From positions 1-63,702 of the forward strand of contig NZ_JAQGJT010000030.1 in NCBI RefSeq assembly GCF_028290495.1: a DNA stretch of 63,702 bases. The letters are read 5' to 3'. Made by a program: the position numbers and the translations under genes. The notes below the pieces were generated by a model, which was given only the letters and a program-made list of their open reading frames with translations, did no database searches and was not told where the DNA came from. This DNA comes from Tardiphaga sp. GTDB taxonomy: Bacteria > Pseudomonadota > Alphaproteobacteria > Rhizobiales > Xanthobacteraceae. Each line of letters starts with the position of its first letter. The first letter of the stretch is position 1. Positions 26,548-36,362 of the stretch are shown here, one piece after another.

Positions 26548-27735
26548 ATGCCCCCGCGCCAGTTACCCATTATCCTCGCCCTCGGCACCACGCAGACGCT
26601 GGCCTGGGCGTCGAGCTACTATTTGCCCGCGATCCTCGCCGATCCGATCGCGCATGATCTGGGTATCTCCAGCAACTGGCTGTTCGCGGCGTTTTCCGCA
26701 TCGCTGGTGATCTCGGCGCTGCTCGGTCCGCGCGTCGGCCGGCAGATCGACCTGTTCGGCGGCCGTCAGGTGCTGTCGGCATCCAACATCATCCTGGCGG
26801 CGGGACTGGCCGTGCTGGGCCTCGCCGGCTCGATCCCGGTGCTGATCGTGGCGTGGCTGCTGCTCGGCGTCGGCATGGGGCTTGGACTGTACGACGCCGC
26901 CTTCGCAACCCTCGGCCGTATCTATGGCGATCAGGCACGGCGCTCGATCACCGGGATCACGCTGCTCGCCGGGTTGGCCAGCACGATCGGCTGGCCGCTG
27001 ACCGCCTGGGGCCTGCAAACCATCGGCTGGCGCGAGACCTGCTTTGCGTGGGCCGCCGCCCATATCCTGATCGGGCTTCCGCTCAACCTGATCTTCCTGC
27101 CCGCGGTGAAGGGCGCCAAGGCCGCCGCGGTCGTCGCGGTGAAGCCTCATCTGCCGATCGACCGCAGCATGATCCTGCTGGCCTTCGCCTTCGCAGCAGC
27201 CTGGAGCGTCACCGGCGCAATGGCGGCGCATCTGCCGCGCATCATGGAAGCCGCTGGCGCGACGCCGCTGCAGGCGATCACCGCCGGCATGCTGATCGGC
27301 CCGGCACAGGTGTTGGCGCGCATCATCGAGGCCGGCTTCCTCAGTCGCTATCATCCGCTGGTCTCGACGCGACTGGCCTGCCTGACGCACCCTGTTGGCG
27401 TCGGCATCCTCGCACTGGCCGGCGGCGGCGCAGCCGGCGTGTTCGCGCTGTTCCACGGCGCGGGCAACGGCATCCTCACGATCGCACGCGGCACGCTGCC
27501 GCTGGCGATCTTCGGCTCCGAAAATTACGGCTATCGCCTCGGCCTGCTTGGCGCCCCCGCGCGGATGGCGCAGGCGGCAGCGCCGCTGGCGTTCGGCCTG
27601 CTGATCGACGTGATCGGCAGCCGCGTGCTAATCGTGTCCTCTGCGCTGAGCCTATCCGCGTTACTCGCGTTGTGCCTGCTGCGCACGAGGCCGCCGCGGA
27701 CGAAGGCCACGCCGGACAGCGACGCCCGGCCCTAA
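26548..27735 (+). CDS. MFS transporter divergent from the ars operon
   Basis: 395 residues, twelve membrane segments. N-terminus ILALGTTQTLAWASSYYLPA, motif A-like LLGPRVGRQIDLFGGRQVLS, second half starting SMILLAFAFAAAWSVTGAMA. Family resembles MFS members of unknown substrate often found near ars genes. Because it shares a 71-bp control region containing an ArsR-type dyad with arsR, a role in arsenical export is possible but is only inference. Its stop (TAA at 27733-27735) overlaps the convergent cyclase stop by three bases. Confidence 0.85.
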   Translation: MPPRQLPIILALGTTQTLAWASSYYLPAILADPIAHDLGISSNWLFAAFSASLVISALLGPRVGRQIDLFGGRQVLSASNIILAAGLAVLGLAGSIPVLIVAWLLLGVGMGLGLYDAAFATLGRIYGDQARRSITGITLLAGLASTIGWPLTAWGLQTIGWRETCFAWAAAHILIGLPLNLIFLPAVKGAKAAAVVAVKPHLPIDRSMILLAFAFAAAWSVTGAMAAHLPRIMEAAGATPLQAITAGMLIGPAQVLARIIEAGFLSRYHPLVSTRLACLTHPVGVGILALAGGGAAGVFALFHGAGNGILTIARGTLPLAIFGSENYGYRLGLLGAPARMAQAAAPLAFGLLIDVIGSRVLIVSSALSLSALLALCLLRTRPPRTKATPDSDARP

Positions 27736-28994
27736 CCCGCCAGATAGCGCTCATATTTGCCGCGCACCACCTCATCTGCAGCAATGTCGGGATCGAGCGT
27801 GTAGAGATGCTGCGCGCCGCCGATGCCGCGCAGCGCAAACCGGCCGGTGGAGACGAGATGCGCACGGCCGGCGGCATCGAGGCCACCGCGAAAAGCCTCC
27901 GAAGCCAGCAGCGGCCGATCGACCGAGGAGCACATCGAGGCGATGCGGCTGACCTCGTTGACCGCAGGCCCGACCACGGTGAAATCCAGCCGGTCGTCGC
28001 TGCCGATATTGCCGTAGAACACCTCGCCGACATGCAGGCCGACATAGGCCGTGGTGACCGGGCGGCCATCGGCTTCGCGCCGTTCGTTGAGCTCAATCAT
28101 ATTGCGGCGAAACTGGTGCTCGGCGCGCAGCGCGCAGTGCTTGGCATGGCCCATGTCCTCATGGGTGAACATCGCCAGCACGCCGTCGCCGATCAGCTTC
28201 AGCACGTCGCCGCCGGAATCGTGGATCGCGGCGATCGAGGCTTCCGCATAGTCGTTGAGGAACGGGATGATTTCGTCGGGACCGATCTTCTCGCTGATCC
28301 CCGTGGAGCCGCGCAGGTCGGAAAACCACAGCACCGCCTTGATGCGCTCGGTGACGCCGCGGCTGATTTTTCCGCGCAGCACCTGTTCGGCGGCGTCGCG
28401 GCCGAGATAGACACGGCCGAGCGTGCGCGCGATCTCTGCCTGCGCAGCGGATTTGATAGCGAGGCCGAGCACAGGGACCAGATCACGCAGCGCCGCCAGT
28501 TCCGGCGCGCTGAAGCCGTCGTCGCGACGCGTCGCCCAGTACGAATACAGGCAATCCATTTGGCCCATTGAGCCGGCCTCACCGAAACGGTGCACGAAGG
28601 CGATACAGTGCTTGTGACCGCTGTTGACGAAGTCCCCCATGATCGAGAATTGCTGACTGTCGATGTCCGCTACGCTGATCTGCAGCTCGTCATGGCCGTT
28701 TTCCAGCATGTAGAAAAACGCCGAGCGCCGCCAATTGGCGGCCGCCTCGCCCTGGTCGGTCGATCCGTATTCGAAGGCGTCGCTCTCATTGGTCTCAGTG
28801 TCGTTCCAACGAAAGCCGCGCCCCTCGAAAATCGGATGCAGCGTGTCGATGAAGACAAGGCCGCGCGAGATCTGCACGCCGCCGTCGCGGGCGCGCTCAC
28901 AAAAGCCGCGGATCAGGTCGTTTTCCGGCAACGCGGTGAGCCCGGCGCTGGCCAGCCAGTTCATCAATTCGAGGCGTCGTATCGTGTTCATCAA
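27732..28994 (-). CDS. Class III adenylate cyclase with N-terminal sensory region
   Basis: 420 residues. The C-terminal catalytic domain has metal aspartates in LWFSDLRGSTGIS and LKLIGDGVLAMF. It has the adenine-specifying Lys (VLKLIGDG) and Asp (DRLDFTVVGPAVNEVSRIAS), and the transition-state Asn and Arg in NEVSRI, so it should be active and make cAMP. The first 200 residues have no membrane segment and contain FGEAGSMGQMDCLYSYWATR, a pattern I cannot assign. ATG at 28994 or 28991. Single gene converging on the MFS gene. Confidence 0.9.
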   Translation of the reverse strand: MMNTIRRLELMNWLASAGLTALPENDLIRGFCERARDGGVQISRGLVFIDTLHPIFEGRGFRWNDTETNESDAFEYGSTDQGEAAANWRRSAFFYMLENGHDELQISVADIDSQQFSIMGDFVNSGHKHCIAFVHRFGEAGSMGQMDCLYSYWATRRDDGFSAPELAALRDLVPVLGLAIKSAAQAEIARTLGRVYLGRDAAEQVLRGKISRGVTERIKAVLWFSDLRGSTGISEKIGPDEIIPFLNDYAEASIAAIHDSGGDVLKLIGDGVLAMFTHEDMGHAKHCALRAEHQFRRNMIELNERREADGRPVTTAYVGLHVGEVFYGNIGSDDRLDFTVVGPAVNEVSRIASMCSSVDRPLLASEAFRGGLDAAGRAHLVSTGRFALRGIGGAQHLYTLDPDIAADEVVRGKYERYLAG

Positions 28995-29137
28995 TCATTC
29001 CGGACGCACACCCAAGGTAAGGCAGCGTCACCGCGCCGTCCCGAACCATCAGGATGAAGGATTGCATACCCTACACCCATCCTTCGACACGCGCACAAGA
29101 GCGCGCCGCCTGGATGGAGACTGGGGCGCGCGTTGGC

Positions 29138-32100
29138 TCAGATATGCTCGCCCCTCCCTTTTTGGCTAATCACCACCGAGCCCGGAAACAGCCGGCGGAT
29201 CAGAATGTAGAAGATCGGCGTAAAGATCAGTCCGAACAACGTCACGCCGAGCATGCCGAAGAACACCGCGACGCCGACCGCCTGACGCATTTCGGAGCCG
29301 GAGCCGGACGAGATCACCAGCGGCAGCACGCCGAGAATGAAAGCGAACGACGTCATCAGGATCGGCCGAATGCGCAGCCGGCAGGCCTCGATCACGGCCT
29401 CGAGCTGTGGCCTGCCCTCGTACTCGATGTCGCGCGCGAATTCCACAATGAGGATCGCGTTCTTGGCGGCAAGGCCGACCAGCACAACGAAGCCGATCTG
29501 GGTCAGGATGTTGATGTCCTGCCCCATGATGCGGACGCCGATGGTGGCGGCGAGCAGGCACATCGGCACGATCAGGATCACCGCGAAGGGCAGCGACCAG
29601 CTGCCATATTGCGCGGCCAGCACCAGGAATACGAACAGCACGCAGATCGGAAACACGTAGAGCCCGGAATTGCCGCCGGTGGCCTGCTGGTACGACAGGT
29701 CGGTCCATTCAAACGTGAATCCGCTCGGCAACGTGTCGTCGGCGAGCTTCTTCATCGTCGCCAGCGCCGTCGCAGACGAGACGCCGGGCAGCGTGTCACC
29801 CTGGATTTCGGACGCCGGATAGAGATTGTAGCGCGCCACACGGTCCGGACCTGCAGTATCCCTGAAATTGATGACGCTGCCGAGCAGCACCATGTTGCCG
29901 TCGGTGTTGCGGGTCTGCAGTCGCGCCAGATCAGAGGTCTCCTTGCGGAACGGCAAGTCGGCCTGCGCGGTGACGTGATAGGTGCGGCCGAGGATGTTGA
30001 AGTCGTTGACATAGGAGGAGCCGAAATAGGTCTCGATCGCGTCGGTGACGTTCTGCACGGGCACGTTGAGCATCTGCGCCCTCTGGCGATCGACCTCGAC
30101 GAACACCTGCGGCGTATTGGCGGTGAAAGGCGAGAACACCGCGGTGAGGCCGGGCGCCTTGCGTGCGGCGTTGACGAGTTCGTCGGTCGCCGCCGCCAGC
30201 AGGTCGGCGCCCCTGCCCTGGTTGTCGAGGATGCGCATCGCAAAGCCGCCGCCGGTGCCGATGCCCGGCACCGCGGGTGGCGGCACCACGATCACGACCG
30301 CACCTTGAATCGCAGCGAGGCGCTTGCGCAATTCGGCGGTGATGCCGTTGGCGGTCAGGCCATGCTTGGCGCGCTCCTCGGCATCGTCGAATACCGGAAA
30401 CAAGGCAGCGGCATTGCTGGCCTGGGTACGCGTCGCGCCGTTGAAGCCGGCGAAGGACGGCACCCTGACGACACCCGGCACCTCCAGCGCGATGCGCTCG
30501 ATCTCGCGGACGATCTCGGTAGTACGGGTCAGCGACGACGCGCCGGGCAATTGCACGACGACGATGACGTAGCCGCGGTCCTGCGCCGGAATGAAGCCCT
30601 GCGGCGTCGAATAGACCAGCCAGCCGGCCGAACCGATCAGCACCACATAGATCAGCAGCATGACCGCCGAATGCTTGATGACCCACCCCGCGGCGGTGCC
30701 GTAGCCGTGCGACAGTCTGTCAAAGCCGCGATTGAACGCGCCGGTGAAGGCACCCCAGCCACGCGCCAGAACATTCCAGCGCGCCGGTTCGCGCTTCTCG
30801 TGATGCGGCGTCAGGATCAACGACGCCAATGCCGGCGACAGCGTCAGTGAACAGAAGCAGGAGATCGCCGTGGCGACCGCGATGGTGATGGCGAATTGCT
30901 GGAAGAACTGTCCGGAAATGCCGCCGATGAAGGCAGTCGGCACGAACACCGCACACAGCACTAGCGCGATCGAGACCAGCGCGCCGCCGACCTCCTCCAT
31001 CGTCCGCAACGCCGCGTCACGCCTGCTCTTGCCTTCCGACAAATGCCGCTCGACATTCTCAACCACGACGATGGCGTCGTCGACCACGATGCCGACCGCC
31101 AGCACGAGGCCGAACAGAGTGAGGTTGTTGATCGAAAATCCCAGCGCCGCCATGACTGCGAAGGTACCGACCAGCGACACCGGGATAGCGATGATCGGAA
31201 TGATCGCCGGACGCCAGCCCTGCAGGAAGACCAGCACGACGACGACCACTAGCGCCATCGCTTCGTAGATCGTCTTGATCAGTTCGGAGACTGACTGCGC
31301 GATGAACTCGGTCGGGTTGTAGCCGATATTGTATTCAAGCCCTTTCGGGAAATCCTGCTTCAGCCGCGCCATCGTGTCGGACACCGCTTTGGCCGTGCCA
31401 AGCGCGTTCGATCCCGGGCGCTGCGAGACAGCGAGGCCGATCGCCGGCTTCTTCAACAGGAAGCTGTTGGTGGCATAAGCCAGCGCGCCGAGCTCGATGC
31501 GCGCGACATCGCGCAGCCGCGTGGTGCGGCCCTCAGCGCCTGCCTTGATGACGATGTTCTCGAATTGCCTGATATCCTTCAGACGGCCGGTAAAGATCAG
31601 GTTCGGTGCGAAGGCGCGATCGGTGATCGGCGGTTCGGCGATCTGACCGCCGGCAATTTGCAAATTCTGCGCACGCACCGCGGCGATCACCTCGCCCGCG
31701 GTCAGGCCGAGCGTGGCAATCTTGTCGGGATCGAGCCAAAGCCGCATCGAATAGTCGCGCGCACCGAAGATGGTGATGTCGCCTACGCCGTCGAGCCGCA
31801 GCAACTGGTCGCGGACCTGACGCAGCGCGTAGTTGGAAATGTAGAGCTGGTCGTAGGTGTCGTCGGGCGACAGCATGAACACGACCATCAGCAGGTCCGG
31901 ACTGTTCTTGCGGGTGACGACGCCGACGCGTTGCACCTCTTCCGGCAGCCGCGGCTGCGCGATCGCGACGCGGTTCTGCACCAGCACCTGCGCCTTGTCC
32001 AGATCGGTGCCGAGCTTGAAAGTCACGGTGATGTTGAGCTGGCCGTTCGACGTGGCCTGGCTGTACATGTACAGCATGTCCTCGACGCCGTTGATCTCCT

Positions 32101-32305
32101 GCTCGATCGGCGTCGCGACGGTGTCCGACACCGTCTGCGCGGAGGCGCCGGGATATTGCGTGGTGATCACCACGGTGGGCGGAGCCACCTGCGGATACTC
32201 CGCGACCGGCAACGTTGTATAGGCCAGCGCGCCGACGATCAGCAGCACGATCGACAGCACCATCGCGAGGATAGGCCTGTTAATGGAGAGGCTGCCGAGG
32301 TTCAT
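29138..32305 (-). CDS. RND multidrug efflux permease (HAE1, AcrB/MexF-like)
   Basis: 1055 residues, full length for the family. N-terminus SINRPILAMVLSIVLLIVGA, porter domain TTQYPGASAQTVSDTVATPI, proton-relay Asp pair in VLAVGIVVDDAIVVVENVER, second half with GFVVLVGLAAKNAILIVEFA and the final LFGLIFTPIFYILIRRLFPG. Overlaps the adaptor gene stop by 4 bp (ATGA), so the two form one operon. No outer-membrane factor follows. Distinct from the first RND permease in the window (HAE1 but MdtBC-like). Substrate unknown. Confidence 0.95.
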   Translation of the reverse strand: MNLGSLSINRPILAMVLSIVLLIVGALAYTTLPVAEYPQVAPPTVVITTQYPGASAQTVSDTVATPIEQEINGVEDMLYMYSQATSNGQLNITVTFKLGTDLDKAQVLVQNRVAIAQPRLPEEVQRVGVVTRKNSPDLLMVVFMLSPDDTYDQLYISNYALRQVRDQLLRLDGVGDITIFGARDYSMRLWLDPDKIATLGLTAGEVIAAVRAQNLQIAGGQIAEPPITDRAFAPNLIFTGRLKDIRQFENIVIKAGAEGRTTRLRDVARIELGALAYATNSFLLKKPAIGLAVSQRPGSNALGTAKAVSDTMARLKQDFPKGLEYNIGYNPTEFIAQSVSELIKTIYEAMALVVVVVLVFLQGWRPAIIPIIAIPVSLVGTFAVMAALGFSINNLTLFGLVLAVGIVVDDAIVVVENVERHLSEGKSRRDAALRTMEEVGGALVSIALVLCAVFVPTAFIGGISGQFFQQFAITIAVATAISCFCSLTLSPALASLILTPHHEKREPARWNVLARGWGAFTGAFNRGFDRLSHGYGTAAGWVIKHSAVMLLIYVVLIGSAGWLVYSTPQGFIPAQDRGYVIVVVQLPGASSLTRTTEIVREIERIALEVPGVVRVPSFAGFNGATRTQASNAAALFPVFDDAEERAKHGLTANGITAELRKRLAAIQGAVVIVVPPPAVPGIGTGGGFAMRILDNQGRGADLLAAATDELVNAARKAPGLTAVFSPFTANTPQVFVEVDRQRAQMLNVPVQNVTDAIETYFGSSYVNDFNILGRTYHVTAQADLPFRKETSDLARLQTRNTDGNMVLLGSVINFRDTAGPDRVARYNLYPASEIQGDTLPGVSSATALATMKKLADDTLPSGFTFEWTDLSYQQATGGNSGLYVFPICVLFVFLVLAAQYGSWSLPFAVILIVPMCLLAATIGVRIMGQDINILTQIGFVVLVGLAAKNAILIVEFARDIEYEGRPQLEAVIEACRLRIRPILMTSFAFILGVLPLVISSGSGSEMRQAVGVAVFFGMLGVTLFGLIFTPIFYILIRRLFPGSVVISQKGRGEHI

Positions 32306-33519
32306 GGCTTGGCGCCAGCGGTTGGAGCGGCCGCGGCAGGCGTCGCTTGGGCAGCCGCCTTCGGCGTCACCTTGGCGCCGACCCGCGCGCGTTGCAGTCC
32401 ATCGATGATCACACGGTCATCGGGCTTGAGGCCGTCGCGGATCACCCGCAGGCCGCGGTCCAGCGGGCCGAGCGTGACCGGCCGCGCTTCCACCGTATCG
32501 TCAGGCTTAACTACCATCACGATCTTGCGCGACTGGTCGGTGGCGACCGCGGCGTCTGGAATCAACAGCGCTTCGTATTGGCCACTGGCAATCACGCGGA
32601 TGCGCCCGAACTGGCCGGGCAGGATCGACTGGTCCGTGTTGTCGACGACAGCGCGACCACGCAACGTGCCGGTGCCGGCATCAAGGCGGTTGTCGAGGAA
32701 GTCCATCTCGCCGGTGTGCGACGGCTTGGTCTCGCCGACCAGCGTGATCTCGACGGGATTGGGCGTATCACGCGAACTCGGCCGCTTGCCTTCGAACCAC
32801 AGCCGGCTGTTGCGCTGATAGGTTGTCTCGTCCATGTCGAAATAGACATAGATCGGCGAGATCGAGACGATCGACGTCAGCAGCGTCGCGCCGGATTCAC
32901 TGCCCTGCACGAGATTGCCGACGGAGACCAGATGGCGACTGACGCGACCATCGATCGGCGCGACCACCTTGGTATATTCGACATTCAGTTGCGCCTGCTT
33001 CAGCGCACCGTCGGCCTGCAGCACCAAGGCCTGCGCAGCGGACAACGACTGGGCGCGCTGATCGACGATGTTCTCGGAGATGGCCTGGGTCTTGATCAGT
33101 GTGGCAGCGCGGTCGAGCTCGCGCTGTGCCAGCAGTACTTTGGCCTTGGCGTCGTCGAGCTGGCCCTGCGCCTGTTCGGCGGCGGCTTCATATTGCCGAG
33201 GGTCGATCTCATATAGCAGATCGCCTGTTTTGACGACCGCGCCATCGACAAACGCCACGTTGGTGACAAAACCGGTGACGCGCGCGCGCACCTGCACCTG
33301 CTGAACCGCATCGAAGCGACCGGTAAATTCATCCCAGTCGGTGGTGAGGCGCTTGGTCGGCGGCGCGACCGTCACGGTCGGCGGCGGGGGCGCCGCCGCT
33401 TCTTCCTTCTTGCCGCAGCCTGCGAGCATCAACAGCGCCAGCACCATAGCACCCGGCGATAGCCCACAACGTCGAATAGCGTCGTCACGAAATCGTGACA
33501 GCTTCTCGGAATTTTCCAA
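32302..33519 (-). CDS. RND efflux adaptor lipoprotein
   Basis: About 405 residues from a TTG at 33519 (GGGGGTTGTGT before it); in-frame alternatives reach 33570. It has an N-terminal lipoprotein signal with lipobox (MVLALLMLAGCGKKEE), then a barrel-sandwich half VQVRARVTGFVTNVAFVDGA, a coiled-coil hairpin, the return VVAPIDGRVSRHLVSVGNLV, and a barrel with IYVYFDMDETTYQR. MexE/AcrA-type. The C-terminus is Ala/Pro rich. Operon with the permease. Confidence 0.9.
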   Translation of the reverse strand: MENSEKLSRFRDDAIRRCGLSPGAMVLALLMLAGCGKKEEAAAPPPPTVTVAPPTKRLTTDWDEFTGRFDAVQQVQVRARVTGFVTNVAFVDGAVVKTGDLLYEIDPRQYEAAAEQAQGQLDDAKAKVLLAQRELDRAATLIKTQAISENIVDQRAQSLSAAQALVLQADGALKQAQLNVEYTKVVAPIDGRVSRHLVSVGNLVQGSESGATLLTSIVSISPIYVYFDMDETTYQRNSRLWFEGKRPSSRDTPNPVEITLVGETKPSHTGEMDFLDNRLDAGTGTLRGRAVVDNTDQSILPGQFGRIRVIASGQYEALLIPDAAVATDQSRKIVMVVKPDDTVEARPVTLGPLDRGLRVIRDGLKPDDRVIIDGLQRARVGAKVTPKAAAQATPAAAAPTAGAKP

Positions 33520-33771
33520 AACACAACCCCCGCTAACGCTAGCGCACGGTGAACATTGATATTGGTACATCTGCGGCCTGCTTCAAGTACAAATATAATG
33601 CAGCGCCACCAAACCGACCTGTGCTTGCGCACAATGGGGCGATCCGCAGCATTTGAAACAAACCTGGTCGCCTGGGCTGCAAACGCGCGCGTCAGGAGCG
33701 CGAAGCCGACCCGTGGGCAGCGGCCGGATAATACGCTAGGATGCAGCCCCTTCATCCATAAAGGAAAACGC

Positions 33772-35073
33772 GTGTTATCTCTCGAACTCGGGATCGTCGC
33801 GGTCCTGATCGTCGTCAACGGCCTGCTCTCGATGTCGGAGCTGGCGATCGTGTCATCCCGCCCGGCCCGGCTCGCCGGCCTTGTCGAGAAAGGCGTCAGG
33901 GGTTCGCGCCGCGCACTGGCGCTGGCGTCCGATCCCGGCAAGTTCCTATCCACCGTGCAGATCGGTATCACGCTGATCGGCGTGCTGTCCGGCGCGATTT
34001 CCGGCGCCACGCTGGGGCTGCGCCTGACCGACTTGCTGCTCGAACTCGGTGTATCCAAAACGCTAGCCGATACGCTCGGCGTCGGCATCGTGGTCAGCAT
34101 CATCACCTACGCCTCGCTCATCGTCGGCGAACTGGTGCCGAAGCAGATCGCCCTGCGCGATCCGGAGGCCGTAGCAGTACGCGTTGCGCCCGCAATGGTG
34201 ATGCTGGCGAAAGTGTCATTGCCGCTGGTGTGGTTGCTCGACAGATCCGGCAAGGCGCTTCTGTGGCTGCTCGGGCACCGCGGCGAGGCCGAGGAAAAAA
34301 TCAGCGAGGATGAAATCCGCACGCTGGTCACGGAGGCGGAGACCGCCGGCGTGCTCGAGCCCGGCGAGAAGGAAATGATCGCCGGCGTGATGCGGCTCGG
34401 CGATCTCCCGGTCGGCGCGATGATGACGCCGCGCCACGAAGTATCCATGATCGACCTTGCCGACGGGATCGCCGACATCCATGCGGTGATTTCCGGCAGC
34501 AATCATTCGCGCTTCGCGGTGTTCGACGGCGATGGCGACTCCGCGATCGGCATCATCCGGGCCAAGGACGTGCTTGATGTCTACCTCACCGGTCAGACGC
34601 CGGACTTGCGCGCGCTGGTTCGCGAAGCGCCGGTGATCCCGGATTCGGTGGACGCCCGCGACGTTGTCGCAATCCTCAGGGACTCGCCGGTGCATATGGG
34701 GCTCGTTCACGACGAATACGGCGTGTTCCAGGGCGTGGTGACGTCGGCCGATATCCTGGAATCGATCGTCGGCTCGTTCCACACCGAGGATGGTCCGGCC
34801 GAACCCGCCTTTCACCAACGCGAAGACGGCAGTTACCTGATCTCCGGCTGGATGCCGGCGATCGAATTCGCCGCATTGCTCAACATCGAACTGCCGCTGC
34901 AGCAGCGGCCGTACCAGACTTTCGCGGGATTCCTGCTGCAGGAATTCGGCAAGATCCCCGATGTCGGCGACCACGTTGTGGCTCACGCCTGGCGTTTCGA
35001 AGTGATGGATCTCGACGGCCGCCGCATCGACAAGGTGCTGGCGAACCACGCGGAGGAAATCGCGCTGGGGTGA
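33772..35073 (+). CDS. CNNM/CorC-type membrane protein (HlyC/CorC family)
   Basis: 433 residues from a GTG at 33772 behind AAGGAAAACGC. Order: DUF21 transmembrane domain with three to four segments and the EL(V/P)PKQIAL signature (LIVGELVPKQIALRDPEAVA), two CBS motifs (ISEDEIRTLVTEAETAGVLE and MMTPRHEVSMIDL region), and a C-terminal CorC_HlyC domain (SYLISGWMPAIEFAALLNIE). Members are linked to Mg2+/Co2+ homeostasis and Na-coupled Mg efflux. Divergent from the second RND operon; single gene. Confidence 0.9.
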   Translation: MLSLELGIVAVLIVVNGLLSMSELAIVSSRPARLAGLVEKGVRGSRRALALASDPGKFLSTVQIGITLIGVLSGAISGATLGLRLTDLLLELGVSKTLADTLGVGIVVSIITYASLIVGELVPKQIALRDPEAVAVRVAPAMVMLAKVSLPLVWLLDRSGKALLWLLGHRGEAEEKISEDEIRTLVTEAETAGVLEPGEKEMIAGVMRLGDLPVGAMMTPRHEVSMIDLADGIADIHAVISGSNHSRFAVFDGDGDSAIGIIRAKDVLDVYLTGQTPDLRALVREAPVIPDSVDARDVVAILRDSPVHMGLVHDEYGVFQGVVTSADILESIVGSFHTEDGPAEPAFHQREDGSYLISGWMPAIEFAALLNIELPLQQRPYQTFAGFLLQEFGKIPDVGDHVVAHAWRFEVMDLDGRRIDKVLANHAEEIALG

Positions 35074-35317
35074 GGCGCGCATCGCCTCATTCAAAGCACG
35101 CACCCATCACATATGAAGACGACCGCATTATTATCCAAGATATTTCATTTGCCTCATAAATAGCACCCCGCTACCTCTGCCCGCATAAAGGCCGTTGCGC
35201 ATCAGGTGCAGCGGTCAGCAACAAGACTGCCTCAAGCGAAACGCTCAGGCTGCCGCTCACCGTCTGCGGTGTTGTGCAGGCTCCAAAGCGTTCGAGGTAC
35301 ACCAAGGGAGATGAGGA

Positions 35318-36286
35318 ATGCTTCGACGCGACGTACTCGCCGGCATGGCGACGCTCGGCCTGACAACTGCCATCGGCAACCGGAACTCTTTCGCCGCTGA
35401 CGAGGCGTCCATTCCCAAGATCGCCGGCCCGGATCTCAATACGACGCCGCCGACATTTCGCGCGCCCGCTGGAAGCGTTGACACCCATACGCATATTTTC
35501 GGCCCCGCCGCGGTCTATCCGTTTTCGCCGACCCGCCCTTACTCGCCGCCCGATGCTTCGCTGGAAATGTTTCGCAAGCTTCACGCCGACATCGGCGTCG
35601 AGCGCGCTGTCATCGTCAATGCGACCGTGCACGGCTTCGACAACCGCGTCGTTACCGACGCCATCGCGCAAAGCGACGGCAAGTATCGCGGCGTCGCCAA
35701 CGTCAACAACGCGATGACGGATGCCGAACTGCTGGCGCTGGACAAAGCGGGTATCCGCGCCTGCCGCTTCGCCTTCGTGAAACGGCTGGGCGGCGTCGGC
35801 GACATGAAGGTGTTCCGCACCCTGGTCGATCGCGTTGCCGCGATCGGCTGGCACGTCGATGTCTATCTGGAAGCCGGAACGATCCGCGAATTCACGCCGA
35901 TCCTGAAGGCGCTTCCGGTCACCTACGTGGTCGATCACATGGGCACCATCAGCGCCGCCAAGGGGCTCGACGATCCCGAGTTCAAGGCGCTGCTCGAACT
36001 GCAGGCCAGCGACGACAAGTGCTGGATGAAGATCACCGGCCTCGAACGTGCCTCGGCCGGCGGCGCGCCGTTCCACGATTCCGTGCCGTTCGCGAAACAG
36101 CTGATCGATAACGCGCCCGACCGCGTGCTGTGGGGCACCGACTGGCCGCATCCGAATGTCAAGATCATGCCCAATGACGGCACGCTGGTGGACCTGATCC
36201 CGCTCTATGCGCCGGACGCCGCGGTCCAGCGCAAGCTGCTGGTGACCAACCCGGAACGACTGTTCAAATTTGCCCCGGTGGGGTGA
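35318..36286 (+). CDS. Tat-exported amidohydrolase, LigI-like (2-pyrone-4,6-dicarboxylate lactonase family)
   Basis: 322 residues with a twin-arginine signal (MLRRDVLAGMATLGLTTAIG). The mature part has the TIM-barrel metal motifs GSVDTHTHIFGPAAVYPFSP, VIVNATVHGFDNRVVTDAI, and WGTDWPHPNVKIMPNDGT near the C-terminus, which fit the amidohydrolase 2 group containing LigI. LigI opens the PDC lactone in protocatechuate 4,5-cleavage; a Tat-exported member probably acts on a related compound in the periplasm. No other aromatic-catabolism genes are nearby. Strong ribosome site GGGAGATGAGG before the ATG. Confidence 0.82.
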   Translation: MLRRDVLAGMATLGLTTAIGNRNSFAADEASIPKIAGPDLNTTPPTFRAPAGSVDTHTHIFGPAAVYPFSPTRPYSPPDASLEMFRKLHADIGVERAVIVNATVHGFDNRVVTDAIAQSDGKYRGVANVNNAMTDAELLALDKAGIRACRFAFVKRLGGVGDMKVFRTLVDRVAAIGWHVDVYLEAGTIREFTPILKALPVTYVVDHMGTISAAKGLDDPEFKALLELQASDDKCWMKITGLERASAGGAPFHDSVPFAKQLIDNAPDRVLWGTDWPHPNVKIMPNDGTLVDLIPLYAPDAAVQRKLLVTNPERLFKFAPVG

Positions 36287-36299
36287 TCGACGTCTGCCC

Positions 36300-36350
36300 G
36301 TACCCGGCTCTGCGGAGCGGCGCCAACAGCGCCGCACCGCGTCCGGGACA
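36300..36350. repeat. Palindromic intergenic repeat (CGGCGC / CCGGG type)
   Basis: Stacked complementary arms: CCCGG (36303-36307) with CCGGG (36343-36347), GCGG (36312-36315) with CCGC (36337-36340), CGGCGC (36318-36323) with GCGCCG (36329-36334), loop CAACA. Lies between the convergent ends of the LigI-like gene and arsC. Confidence 0.75.
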
Positions 36351-36362
36351 CAATCCTTGTAG

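Noticed and set aside
26853..28571. 572-codon plus-strand open frame
   Set aside because: Runs out of frame through the MFS gene and then antisense through the cyclase gene; both of those have clear family motifs.
29054..30850. 598-codon plus-strand open frame
   Set aside because: Antisense of the second RND permease, with compositionally unnatural translation.
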